The position numbers were made by a program, and so were the translations under genes. The notes under the pieces were generated by a model. It made no database searches, was not told the origin of the DNA, and saw only the letters and a list, made by a program, of their open reading frames with translations. Of a stretch of DNA of 64,000 nt, positions 26,957 through 37,300 are shown one piece after another. This DNA is from an uncultured Croceitalea sp. (GTDB lineage: Bacteria > Bacteroidota > Bacteroidia > Flavobacteriales > Flavobacteriaceae). Position 1 is the stretch's first letter. Each line of letters starts with the position of its first letter. The DNA is taken from positions 1-64,000 of the forward strand of contig CANNDD010000002.1 of the NCBI GenBank assembly GCA_947503285.1, read 5' to 3'.

Positions 26957-27257
26957 TTTTTAACAGTCCAAAGAATTCGATTCGAAAGCTATCTTCCTTA
27001 AACTTACCGCCATATTCAAGAATTGCGGTCAAACTATCTTTGTTCTTGATTCCCCTAGATAAACCGCAGAGGTGTTCTGAACGGACTGAGAAATAAGTTT
27101 TATCTACCGATTAAAAAAAAATAGCCCCTTTTCGAAACTACATGTCTTTTGAAGTAGTATGTAAAAACATGCAGCATGGGGTCAGATATTTATAGACGGA
27201 GCCGATTGAATTAGGGTGTTATCGATAAATTTTCTTACGCTAGTTTTGAGAACTCCA

Positions 27258-27839
27258 TCAAAACGCATTTTCTAGCATAGAGATAAGTGACATTCCTGCC
27301 GCGGCCCCCGAAATAAAAAGGTTCCATTCTCGGTGTTTTACCTTCATGAGATGCAGAAATAGAAAGGCGATTCCAACAATAAAGAAGACAATCAATAACT
27401 GGCCCAATTCAATACCTACATTAAAGCCCAATAAGGGCACCACAATATCTGAGGGATCCATAATAAGTGCTTTAAAATAGTTCGAAAAGTCCATACCATG
27501 GATCATTCCGAAAAAAAGGGCCATGGCGTAATTCCGTTTCATCTTTATTGATTTTACTGCCTGATCAGCACCTAACACGTTATGGACTGCAGTAGCAAAA
27601 ATCGTTAATGGAATAAGAAACTTAATGATGTTCGACGGAATTGAAAATAGTTCTAATGAAACCAGAACTAGGGTAATACTATGGCCGATGGTGAACGCGG
27701 TGACCAGAATAAGGATTTTTTTCCACTCCTCAATTCGGTACACAGCGCATAGTGCTACCAAAAAGAGAATATGATCATAGGCGGCAACGTCCGCAATGTG
27801 CTCAAAACCTAATTTCAGATAAAATTCAAATGGGTGCAT
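27258..27839 (-). CDS. HupE/UreJ-family membrane protein
   Basis: 193 residues with about six hydrophobic segments and the HupE/UreJ_2 pattern: FEHIADVAAYDHILFLVAL, TAFTIGHSITLVL, and GMIHGMDFSNYF. Histidine and aspartate residues in helices suggest metal (nickel or cobalt) or small-molecule transport in this family, though many Bacteroidota homologues have no proven function. It follows the DUF6702 gene by one base, a pairing common in Flavobacteria. No urease or hydrogenase genes are in the window. Confidence 0.82.
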   Translation of the reverse strand: MHPFEFYLKLGFEHIADVAAYDHILFLVALCAVYRIEEWKKILILVTAFTIGHSITLVLVSLELFSIPSNIIKFLIPLTIFATAVHNVLGADQAVKSIKMKRNYAMALFFGMIHGMDFSNYFKALIMDPSDIVVPLLGFNVGIELGQLLIVFFIVGIAFLFLHLMKVKHREWNLFISGAAAGMSLISMLENAF

Positions 27840-27840
27840 A

Positions 27841-28356
27841 TTAGAATTTGAGTTGGTGTACCGCTGTTTTCTTATTGAGCATCATACTTTTCGACTCTCC
27901 ATTGACGTGCACGTATACAATGTTGTTCTGGTCAAAGAATAAATCAGTAAAAACAGCATTCTTAATTTCTAACGAGCTCAAGGGGTTAGGCTGTCTGAAT
28001 TCAAAATACACCCACAATGCCGTATTATCACCTTCTCCACTAAGTCTCTTTCGCTTTATTTTCAAGTCTAAGGTCTTTCCGTTAGCTTTTACATAGAAAA
28101 ATCGGTTGACATAGTCCATGAGCATTTGGTTTGCCTTGCTTGACTCATTGGGTTGGCAAAAGGCCAATTCTTCGCTGTAGGGGTCAAAAACCAGTGCTTC
28201 GTTCACATCAGTCAGAAAGAGCTTTAGATTAATGGAGAGCGATTGCTTTTTCTGTGTATATTCAATTTCACATAGCGATAGTCGTAAGGGGTGGGCAACA
28301 AAAGATGTTGACAGCATCAAAACAGAAATACAAACGATCGATCGCAGTACCATCAT
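27841..28356 (-). CDS. DUF6702-family exported protein
   Basis: 171 residues with a signal peptide (IVCISVLMLSTSFVAHP). The sequence LRLSLCEIEYTQKKQSLSINLKLFLTDVNEAL fits the DUF6702 pattern of Bacteroidota, small periplasmic beta-rich proteins found beside HupE/UreJ-like or M1 peptidase genes. The gene sits between the dipeptidase and the HupE/UreJ-like gene with gaps of 13 and 1 bases, so co-transcription is likely. Function unknown. Confidence 0.72.
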   Translation of the reverse strand: MMVLRSIVCISVLMLSTSFVAHPLRLSLCEIEYTQKKQSLSINLKLFLTDVNEALVFDPYSEELAFCQPNESSKANQMLMDYVNRFFYVKANGKTLDLKIKRKRLSGEGDNTALWVYFEFRQPNPLSSLEIKNAVFTDLFFDQNNIVYVHVNGESKSMMLNKKTAVHQLKF

Positions 28357-28369
28357 ATTGTTTAGATGC

Positions 28370-29650
28370 TTAAGATGCCCCTTCAGATTGTAGCTGTTCT
28401 GCGATTGTCTGAACCTCTTTGAAAACCCGAATCAAATTACCACCCCAAATCTTTTCGATCGCCTCTTCGGTATAACCACGTCGCACCAATTCTATCGTAA
28501 TGTTCATGACCTCACTGGCATCAAAAACACCTTCGATTCCACCACCTCCGTCAAAGTCACATCCAATACCGACATGGTCGATACCTGCTATCTTTACAAT
28601 ATGGTCGATATGATCGACCACATGGGTAACCGTTGCTGGTGGATTCGGATACTTTTCATTGAGTTCTTGAAAAGACTTTCGAATTTCGGCACGTTCTTCA
28701 TCGGTCATTTCACTAATAGGTTTCATATTGGTGCGAAGTTCGGTCATTGCAGAATCACGAGCGGCATTCGGCGGGGCCGTGCGAAGGTAATCAGCGAGCA
28801 TGGTCAATTGAACGACACCCCCGTTTTCAGCCATAAGCTTTAACATGTCGTCGGTCATGTTGCGTTGGTGATCGGTCACCACTCTTGCATTGGAGTGGCT
28901 GGCGATAATCGGCGCCTTTGAGAGGCTTACGGTGTCATAAAACAGGCTATCGTTTCCGTGCGAAACATCCACCATGATCCCTAGGCGGTTCATTTCACCC
29001 ACAACCTTTTCACCAAACGTACTCAAACCGCCATGCTCCGTTCCATTTGAATCCGTAGCTGAATCGGCCAAATCGTTGTTCGATGAGTGTACCAAGGTGA
29101 TATAGCGCACACCCTTATTAAAATAGAGTTCAACATTAGAAAGATCATCCCCAATGGGATAGCCATTTTCAATACCAATATAAATAGCACGTTTCCCTTC
29201 TTTTTCCAAAGCATAGGCATCGTCTGGATTCAGCGCCAACCCTACGATATCCGAATTTCTATCGGTAGATGCAATAACGGAATCAATCATTTGAAGACAA
29301 AGCGCTTTTGCCCTAGTATTACCGTCATCATCGCGAATATCCTGGGCAACGAAAGCAGCAAAAAAGATAGCATCCAAATCGCCTTCTTTCATTCGCGGGT
29401 AATCTACTTTTGAACCCGTTTCGTTGGGGTCATGTCGTTCGGCCATATCGAACCCGGGTTCGATCATGCGCAATGGGGTATCTGCATGCGTATCCAGCGT
29501 AAGCACACGTTTATGGATCTCTAAGGCGCGTTGCACCAATTCTTCCTCAGTTTCGGTTTTTGAATCGGTAGCAGCAGGCTTTTCTTTGCAACTACTGGCA
29601 AAGAATACCAATATTACTACAAGAAGGCAATTGTGACGTAATGAAGACAT
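28370..29650 (-). CDS. M19-family membrane dipeptidase (lipoprotein)
   Basis: 426 residues with a lipoprotein signal (VVILVFFASSC, C21). The zinc-dependent renal-dipeptidase family motifs are present: TLDTHADTPLRM, IYIGIENGYPIG, MVDVSHGNDSLFYD, ASHSNARVVTDHQRNMTD and GIGCDFDGGGG. M19 enzymes hydrolyse dipeptides, including those with a D-amino acid at the C-terminus. Surface or periplasmic location is predicted. It precedes HupE/UreJ genes and follows a deacetylase and a YfcC transporter, all on the minus strand, consistent with peptide degradation and uptake. Confidence 0.92.
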   Translation of the reverse strand: MSSLRHNCLLVVILVFFASSCKEKPAATDSKTETEEELVQRALEIHKRVLTLDTHADTPLRMIEPGFDMAERHDPNETGSKVDYPRMKEGDLDAIFFAAFVAQDIRDDDGNTRAKALCLQMIDSVIASTDRNSDIVGLALNPDDAYALEKEGKRAIYIGIENGYPIGDDLSNVELYFNKGVRYITLVHSSNNDLADSATDSNGTEHGGLSTFGEKVVGEMNRLGIMVDVSHGNDSLFYDTVSLSKAPIIASHSNARVVTDHQRNMTDDMLKLMAENGGVVQLTMLADYLRTAPPNAARDSAMTELRTNMKPISEMTDEERAEIRKSFQELNEKYPNPPATVTHVVDHIDHIVKIAGIDHVGIGCDFDGGGGIEGVFDASEVMNITIELVRRGYTEEAIEKIWGGNLIRVFKEVQTIAEQLQSEGAS

Positions 29651-29706
29651 GATTTTGGTTTGACGGTTGAATTTGACTTAAAGATACAACATTAGCGACT
29701 TTGAAA

Positions 29707-30873
29707 CTAAGCAAAATTACCTGACGATAGTTCTTTAATCAGCTTATCCATCATTTCCATCCCTTTTGCCAATTGCTCTTTTGCAATAAATTCATCGGCC
29801 CTGTGGGCCTGTGCAATGGAACCGGGTCCGCAAATGGCTGAATGGAAACCTTCATTGGCAAATTGCCCCGCCTCAGCCGCATAAGAAACCGTATCCAGTT
29901 TTGAACTGCCCGAGATTCTTTTGATCAAAGCCACAATGGCATCATCAGCTTTGGTATCTAAATGCGGCACGGGAGGATGGTTTTCTACGGTTTTTATCGA
30001 AAAATCGGGGAAAATTCCCTGCAACTCGTTCTCACGCTGTCTACAATACGCTTCAAATTCAGCAACGATAGCCTGTATATCATCCATGGGAATAGTTCGT
30101 AAATCCCAATAAAAATGTGCTTTATCCGCTATGACATTCGGTGCGATCCCGCCGTTGACCAACCCGATATGGATAGAAGAGTGAGGGGGATGAAAACGGT
30201 CATCCAAACGCCCATCGGCAATCAAGCGATCCATTTTGTTTTCTAACCAGAGTATTAATCGCATAGCCTCATGAATCGCACTTACTTCTTGTTTTATACG
30301 ACTACTGTGTCCGGCAGAACCATTGACATAGGTTTCGAGAATGTAGATGCCCTTCTGGCCTACTATCGGTTCCATGAGCGAGGGCTCCCCTATAAGCGCA
30401 TATTTTGGTGTTTCGCCATACTGTGTCTTAATTGCCCGGGCCAATTCTGGTGCAGCCAAGCAACCGACTTCTTCATCATACGAAAAGGCGAAGTAAATCG
30501 GTTTTTTTAAATCGGCCTTTACCATTTCAGGTAGTGCCGCTAAACAACAGGCCAAAAAACCCTTCATATCACAAGAACCCCTGCCGTACAATTTACCGTC
30601 GCCCTTGTCGGTAAGTACAAAAGGATCCGTACTCCATTCTTGACCTACTACAGGTACGACATCCATATGTCCGGAAAGGATAATACCCCCATCGACCGCA
30701 GGCCCTATTCGGCAATGTAACGAGGCTTTGGTGCCTTCTTGGTTCGGAACCAAATTCACGGTGACGCCATACGTTGCTATGTAGTCTTTTATCCAATTAA
30801 GGATGCTCATGTTGCTTTCGCCCCCTAGAACAGGAAATGAGACGAGTTTTGCCAAGATTTTTTCTACGGTCAT
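29707..30873 (-). CDS. argE: Acetylornithine deacetylase (M20 family)
   Basis: 388 residues of the M20 ArgE/DapE family. The metal-binding motifs are LSGHMDVVPV, GRGSCDMKGFLAC and YDEEVGCLAAP, with a later AEAGQFANEGFHSAICGPGSIAQAH that fits ArgE (acetylornithine deacetylase) length and order. These enzymes release acetate from N-acetylornithine or related acyl amino acids. The gene is 5 bases from the YfcC transporter rather than beside other arg genes, so an acyl-amino-acid salvage role is as plausible as biosynthesis. Confidence 0.85.
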   Translation of the reverse strand: MTVEKILAKLVSFPVLGGESNMSILNWIKDYIATYGVTVNLVPNQEGTKASLHCRIGPAVDGGIILSGHMDVVPVVGQEWSTDPFVLTDKGDGKLYGRGSCDMKGFLACCLAALPEMVKADLKKPIYFAFSYDEEVGCLAAPELARAIKTQYGETPKYALIGEPSLMEPIVGQKGIYILETYVNGSAGHSSRIKQEVSAIHEAMRLILWLENKMDRLIADGRLDDRFHPPHSSIHIGLVNGGIAPNVIADKAHFYWDLRTIPMDDIQAIVAEFEAYCRQRENELQGIFPDFSIKTVENHPPVPHLDTKADDAIVALIKRISGSSKLDTVSYAAEAGQFANEGFHSAICGPGSIAQAHRADEFIAKEQLAKGMEMMDKLIKELSSGNFA

Positions 30874-30878
30874 AGGTA

Positions 30879-32282
30879 TTAACTATAATTTATTGCGACG
30901 GCTACTATCAATGCCAAAAAGGCAAGACAGAGCACACTTATCAATACAGGAAAAATAAAACGAATCCATCGGTCAATAGGCACCCTACACATACTAAGCA
31001 TAGCGATAAGCCCCCCTAAGGTCGGATTGACAAGGTTCGATAACCCATCACCTATTTGAAAGGCCAAAATCGTAATCTGTCTTGTCAGGCCCAAAGATTC
31101 CCCCAAGGGAAGCATAACGGGTAATGTGGCCAAAGCCTGTCCGCTTCCTGAAGGAATGAAAAAGTTGATTACCGATTGTGAAATGGTCATACAAATTGCT
31201 GAAACATATAAGGGCAACCCCTCTAAAAGGGTTGAAAGCTGATAGGATATGGTGTCGCCTATGTTCCCCAATTCCATAAGCACTTTAATGGATGTTGCAA
31301 AACCTACCATAAAGGCCCCGGGTGCTGCTAGGGCCACTGATTTCAAAACGGTCTCACTCATAGTGTTGGCACCCATTCGGGAAATGATACCGCAAAGCAG
31401 GGCAATCATCAAAAATACCGCCGAGAGCTCGTTGATGTACCAATGCAGCTTAAACACACCGTATAAAATAGCCAACAAGCCACCAATAAAAATCGCGATG
31501 ACCATCCAATTGTTCTTACTTAGACTATAGTCTTCAATTGGTTTTGAAAGGGCCAAATCATCAGTATTAAGTCCTTTTCCTAAACCTTTTGTTGGATCGG
31601 TAGAAATCTTTTTGAAATAACGTACGTTATAATAGGCCATTACACTTAATGCCACAAAACAAAGGACGCTACGTAAAATGGCCCCGGAAAACATTTGAAG
31701 TTCCGCCAATTTATGTCCGGTGCCAACGGTGTAGGCGTTTATTGGAGAAAGGCCGAACCCAATGGTCATGGCCCCCACTGAGATCCCCGCGGCCAAGATC
31801 AGATCCCCACCCAATGCCAAGCTCAGAACGGCTGCGATCGGTACCATAGCAATGTTATTTTCATAACCGACCGCAACACCCAAAATACCATACACAAAGG
31901 TCATGATTACGATAATGAGCTGTTTGTTTTGCAAACCCAGTTTCTTTACAAGGGTCCCTACACCATTCTCCACGGCCTTTGATTTTTCTAGAAAGCCAAA
32001 CATGATACCGCCTGCCAAAACAATGAATATGATTTCAATAGCCGCCTCAAAACCAAGCGGAATGGCTTTGAACATGTCCAATAAGCCTATTGGGGTCGAA
32101 TTGATCGTTCGGTACAAATTCGGAACGACGGTGTTTCGTCCATCCACTACAACACGCTCATAAGTTCCGGCCGGAATAATGTAGGTCAATACCGTGACCA
32201 GAACGATAATACCGAACAGCATACTTATGGCATGCGGAACACGGGTGGGGAATATTATATTCGTTGATGGTGATTTATCCAT
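30879..32282 (-). CDS. YfcC-family (DcuC superfamily) amino-acid or peptide transporter
   Basis: 467 residues with about 12 hydrophobic segments. The N-terminal motif RVPHAISMLFGIIVLVTVLTYIIPAGTYER and the hairpin segments (GYENNIAMVPIAAVLS, FIPSGSGQALATLPVMLPLGESLGLTRQ) match the YfcC/ArcD-like branch of the DcuC/IT superfamily. Members are predicted basic-amino-acid, dipeptide or short-chain acid carriers. First gene of the run with ArgE and probably the dipeptidase. The substrate is not deducible; ornithine or acylated amino acids would fit the context. Confidence 0.85.
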   Translation of the reverse strand: MDKSPSTNIIFPTRVPHAISMLFGIIVLVTVLTYIIPAGTYERVVVDGRNTVVPNLYRTINSTPIGLLDMFKAIPLGFEAAIEIIFIVLAGGIMFGFLEKSKAVENGVGTLVKKLGLQNKQLIIVIMTFVYGILGVAVGYENNIAMVPIAAVLSLALGGDLILAAGISVGAMTIGFGLSPINAYTVGTGHKLAELQMFSGAILRSVLCFVALSVMAYYNVRYFKKISTDPTKGLGKGLNTDDLALSKPIEDYSLSKNNWMVIAIFIGGLLAILYGVFKLHWYINELSAVFLMIALLCGIISRMGANTMSETVLKSVALAAPGAFMVGFATSIKVLMELGNIGDTISYQLSTLLEGLPLYVSAICMTISQSVINFFIPSGSGQALATLPVMLPLGESLGLTRQITILAFQIGDGLSNLVNPTLGGLIAMLSMCRVPIDRWIRFIFPVLISVLCLAFLALIVAVAINYS

Positions 32283-32517
32283 TGCGCTGTTGAGGAAAGC
32301 AACCGACCTTATATTCTTTAAACGACTTGCTATTTTTGTTCAATTTAAGTCAAAATAATGATATGAAAACGCCGATCTAATACAATTTAATTGCAGCGCC
32401 GACTTGTCGTCTCATGACCCTATTTTTAGGTTGGCACTTGTATTTTCAAAGAATAAGAGTAATTTCAAATCGTCTGTAATTCAACCTTGAAGATCATCTA
32501 GCTTTAAATTAAGACCC

Positions 32518-33903
32518 ATGCGTATCGCTTCGATGTTAGTATTCTTTTTTATTTCCTCTATTATTGGCTGCAAAAATGAGGGGGAAAAAGAATTGCCATT
32601 TCAAATCAAGACCTTTACCCTAAACGATCTTGATTATCCCATGGATACTATTGAAATTCCGAAGTCAAGACAAAAAGAATTCATTACGAATTTCTTCTTG
32701 CCATGGAATCAAAGTGCCCAAGTATTATTAGACTCCCTTGAAACTTTACCTGGTAGGGACCCGTCTTACTTAAAGGAATATTTGATTGACGACGGTTGGT
32801 ATGGCGAGAATAAGAAGCCCCACGAAAAATGGCAGCGTCAAGAGATTGTCGATAATGTAGACTTCACCAGCTTTCCCAATTTTTTAAAAAAGGGAATCGT
32901 AATCGCCCATACCAATTTGCGAAGGGTGCCAACCCATCGTCCGGGCTTCGATACCTATTCAAAAGCTGGAGAGGGCTACCCTTTCGATTATTTTCAAGAG
33001 ACCGGCCTTTGGGCCAATACACCGCTCTTACTGGTCCATACTACTGATGACAAACAGTGGTGTTATGTGATAAGTCCGTATTACAAAGGCTGGGTAGCCC
33101 TACGTGATGTTGCTATTGCCAATGAAGATTTTATTACGAAATGGTCTACTGAAAATTATGGCATGCCCTTATCGGATAAGGTCAATTTGCATAGCCCGGT
33201 TTCAAATTATGCCTTAAACGCTAAGATGGGGATGGTACTGCCTTATGAAGAAATGATAACCAAGCCAAATAAAGTTTTGGTGAACTACGTCAGCGCAGAT
33301 GAAAACCAAAATGCCCATCTATTAACGGCCGAAGTCGAGAAAAGCGAAATTGCACTTGGTAATTTTAAATTCAGTGGCAATACCCTTAAGCATTTGGTCT
33401 CCAATTTAATCGGAAGACCCTATGGCTGGGGAGGCCACTTAGAAAATAGGGATTGCTCGTCTATGATCCGTGATTTGTTGGGCACCTATAAACTATGGCT
33501 GCCCCGTGATTCAGGGGATCAAATGGCAATTGGTCGTAGATACGATTTTCCTGACGGTGCTGAAGAAAAAATCAAACTAATCAAAGAAAAAGGAATACCC
33601 TTTTTGACCATCCTGAGAAAGAAAGGCCATAATATGTTGTACGTAGGTAATTCCCCAAAGGGAGAACCTTTGATACTTCATGCCATTTGGGGATTGAAAA
33701 CATCTTACGCTGATACACAATTAGCCGATTTATTGGACACTTACCCGATAGAGGGTATCCATAAGGATGAAAATGGCACCTTGTATGGAAGGCACATTAT
33801 TGGAGAAGCGGTCATAACCACGGTCACTGTTGGTGAAGGAAATCGTGATATTACCTCTCCTTTAGATGAAATATATGCCATGAGCACTATACTTAAAGAT
33901 TGA
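32518..33903 (+). CDS. NlpC/P60 cell-wall peptidase lipoprotein with SH3-like domains
   Basis: 461 residues with a lipoprotein signal (VFFFISSIIGC). It follows the YkfC-type order: an N-terminal stabilising domain, two bacterial SH3 domains (about 120-270), and a C40 NlpC/P60 domain from about 290. The catalytic Cys lies in LENRDCSSMIRDLLG, the His in RKKGHNMLYVG, and a third polar residue in LILHAIWG. Such enzymes cleave gamma-D-Glu-diaminopimelate bonds in free murein peptides. It is divergent from the YfcC-ArgE-dipeptidase genes, which would suit a murein-peptide recycling route. Confidence 0.88.
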   Translation: MRIASMLVFFFISSIIGCKNEGEKELPFQIKTFTLNDLDYPMDTIEIPKSRQKEFITNFFLPWNQSAQVLLDSLETLPGRDPSYLKEYLIDDGWYGENKKPHEKWQRQEIVDNVDFTSFPNFLKKGIVIAHTNLRRVPTHRPGFDTYSKAGEGYPFDYFQETGLWANTPLLLVHTTDDKQWCYVISPYYKGWVALRDVAIANEDFITKWSTENYGMPLSDKVNLHSPVSNYALNAKMGMVLPYEEMITKPNKVLVNYVSADENQNAHLLTAEVEKSEIALGNFKFSGNTLKHLVSNLIGRPYGWGGHLENRDCSSMIRDLLGTYKLWLPRDSGDQMAIGRRYDFPDGAEEKIKLIKEKGIPFLTILRKKGHNMLYVGNSPKGEPLILHAIWGLKTSYADTQLADLLDTYPIEGIHKDENGTLYGRHIIGEAVITTVTVGEGNRDITSPLDEIYAMSTILKD

Positions 33904-34303
33904 ACGACCAGAAAAAAAGAGTAGCTGCTAGGCCTATTTTTGATAGTGATTTTCCAGTTTTTCGCAAAAATCGATGCACGGATTCTAAAACGAAGCTAAC
34001 TGAAAACCAAAAGGCAGTGCTACCCATCCTGACCTCTATACAAGATCAAATAGATTGGTCTATTGTTTTTTGTTACCCTATTGCTACAGTACACGTGTTT
34101 ACCCGAATTACCATATGAGCCCTTAACCTAGTGTGAGATATATTGTTTTGGTTATAGCAGTAGTGCCAAACCTTTAACCGGAAAAAAGACATAAAAGCCG
34201 AATCACCAAATTTCGGTATTTTTACCTTCTACGAATTAAGCAAAGATTACTTGTCTTTGTCTTTTAAATATAAAACATCACTATAGCTAGATATAATTTT
34301 GCG
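33904..34303. other. 400-base gene-free region upstream of the phosphoesterase/Omp85 gene
   Basis: No convincing gene. A 72-codon frame at 33900-34118 shows no domain and no conservation features. There is no ATG in any frame from 34111 to the downstream gene. TAATTTTG at 34294-34301 resembles a -7 box but would place transcription start inside the coding region. Confidence 0.4.
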
Positions 34304-37300
34304 GTGATTCTGGTGGTGCTTCTCATATCTGGATGCGCCACCAAAAATAGTGTGCAAAAATCAGGGTTACGCGAGGGGTCTGATAAAGCATTAATCGGTG
34401 AAAAGCAGCACACCAAATTCAGGAGTTATTTCCTTTTAGGGAATACGGGCTCAAAAAAATCAGGAATAGACAACGAGCTATTCCGTTTTTTAAAACAAAA
34501 ATTATCATCGGCGAAAGAAGATGATTACTTTATCCTTCTCGGCGATAATGTAACCAAAAACAATCTTTCAAGCCCAAAGGTATTGGGTCAATTGGATACC
34601 TTATCAAAATTGATTTTGGAATTCAAAGGGGAAGGTCTTGTGATTCCCGGTGAGAAGGAATGGAAGGCAAACGGCTTGGAAGGCCTTGATGATATTGAAG
34701 ATTATTTCGAAAAGGCGCTAGGGCGGGATAATACTTTTGAGCCAGAAAAGGGATGTCCCCTTGAGACCATAACCGTAGATGATCATGCCGAGATTATAAT
34801 CGTTGATTCGCAATGGTATATCGAGGATTGGGATAAGAGACCCAACATCAATGATAAGTGCGAGTTAAAGACACGAAAGCAATTTATCGTCAAACTGAAG
34901 GATAAGATAAAAAAGGCCCGACATAAAAATGTGCTATTGCTCATACACCACCCTTTATTGACAAATGGCATCCACGGCGGAAGATTGCCCTTTTCAATAG
35001 CGTATAGCCCTAGCAGACAGAACGGATTTATACCAGGAATTGGAACCATGTGGGCCCTACTTCGTTCTGAGGGAGGTATATCAAGACAAGACCGTTACAA
35101 CCCCCTTATGAATGAGCTCATGTCTGAAATTAAGATGTCGGCACTTGAGGTTCAGCGAATGTTCATCCTTTCGGCCCATGAGAATTCGTTGCAATATATC
35201 GAAGACGGTAACATAAGGCAAATAATCTCTGGAACAACAAGCAGTTCAGAAGCTGCATCCCTTGGCAGAAATGGCGTGTTTAGTTCTGGTAAGCCCGGCT
35301 TTGCAGAACTGAAACTCTATGAAAACGGCTTATCGGAAATCTATTTTTATACTATAGGACCAAAGAAAAGTGAGGTTGAGGTTTTTAAGGCGAAAACATT
35401 TCCAGAAAAAAAGCACTATCCAATCGATAGTCTTCCCAAACGCTTTCCCCCTACGTTCAAAGCATCGGTATACCCGCAAGAGCAGGTATTCGTCGATAAG
35501 AAATTCGAGAAGCGCTGGGGCAAGCACTACAGGTATGTCTATGGCGTACCGGTAGAGGCCCCAGTGGCGCTTCTAGATACGCTTTATGGGGGACTTACAC
35601 CCGAACGGGCCGGAGGTGGAAACCAAACCATTTCACTAAGGTTGATAGACAAAAAAGGTAGGGACTACAATCTTCGTGCTCTTGAAAAAAACCCATATTC
35701 TTATTTAAAGGCCTCAGGGTTCAATGACCTCAATGCGCAACAATACTTTTCTGAAACGCTTCCGGCAGAATTGATTGCGGATTTTTTTACCGCTGCACAC
35801 CCCTATGGCGCTTTTGTCATTGCCGATTTGGCACACCAAATCAAGATCAAACATACCCATCCGAAACTATTTTATGTTCCTAAACAAGCTGCTCTTGGAG
35901 ACTTCAATGATGCACATGGTGATAGGCTTTACATGCTCGAACGAAAACCGGATGGCGATTTTAAGGACTTTCACATGTTCGGAAATAGTGATGAGGTAAT
36001 CGACACCAAAGAGCTTTTTGAAGTCTTACGCGACGACGAGGCCAATCAAGTTGATGAGCAAGAATATATCAGGGCTCGAATATTTGACATGTTGATCGGC
36101 GATTGGGACCGACACGAAGGACAATGGAGTTGGTCTAAAAAATTACAAGGGGAAAAGAACATTTATACCCCAGTACCCCGAGATCGCGATCAGGTCTTTG
36201 CCAATTTTGACGGTAAGTACCTCGAATTTCTGCAAAAGGTTATCAGTGGTAGTCGTGTACTCGGTAAATATGGCCCTGATATCGAGTTCGTCAAAAATTT
36301 CAGTGAGAGTGCCATTAATCTAGATCGGGCAATCATTCAACGCTCAGGTCGAGACGTATGGAGGGAACAGGTTCAATTTATCCAAGACCAATTAAATAAG
36401 GAGACGGTATCAAAAGCGTTCGCCTCGGCACCAAAGGAAATTCAAGACGACGTTTGGAACAAAATTCAAGAGCATCTCCTCTTACGAAAGGGGAACCTTC
36501 GTAAAATTGTTGATAGGTATTTAGATTATTTTCTTCAATTTCAGACCTTAAAGGGAACCGATAAAGATGATCTATTTCATATGGACATCAAAAATAAGGA
36601 TACTTTGCGCATTTCGGCCTTTCGTATCAAAGATGGAAAAAAGGGAATAAAGCTATTCGATCGTACCTTCAATAAAGGTGAAACCCAAGAGTTGTGGGTA
36701 TATGGACTGGATGACAAGGATATTTTTGAGGTTTCAGGGGCATCAAAAACCAAGATTAAGGTTATTCTTGCCGGCGGTCTTGAAAAGGATACCTATGCCA
36801 TTGAAAACGGAAAGGGCATTTCAATCTTTGATCAAAGAAATCCCAACAATGAAACTGAAAATAGCGGAGCTGCCAAACTGAGAATAAGCGATAATTACGC
36901 CAATCATATCTACGATCCAGAGGTACGGCCTTCATCGGGCAAGTTTTTTGAGCCCAATCTAATTTTCAATCCAGACGAGGGTGTTGTACCACAGTTAAAA
37001 ATAGGACATAAAAACCTTGGGTTAGAGCGCAATCCCTTTACGTCAATGTGGGCTCTCAATACTCGCTATATCTCGTTGACCCAAGCAGTGGAGCTAATAC
37101 CTGAGGCCCACTTTGCCAACATTTTCGGAAGATGGAATTTTAAGGCAGAAGGTAGATTCACCAGTGCCAATTACACCGAAAACTTTTTTGGTTTCGGTAA
37201 TGGTTCGGAAAATGGGGACAATGGTCTCGATGCCAATAGAATTCCCGTACAATATCTACAAGGTGGCTTGGCGATTTACCGTAACGGATCTTATGGAAAT

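Noticed and set aside
33900-34118. 72-codon plus-strand frame after the NlpC/P60 gene
   Set aside because: No signal, domain or conservation feature visible; composition like non-coding DNA.
34294-34301. TAATTTTG as promoter of the large lipoprotein gene
   Set aside because: It would place the transcript start after the only standard start codon, and no -33 element is seen at the right spacing.
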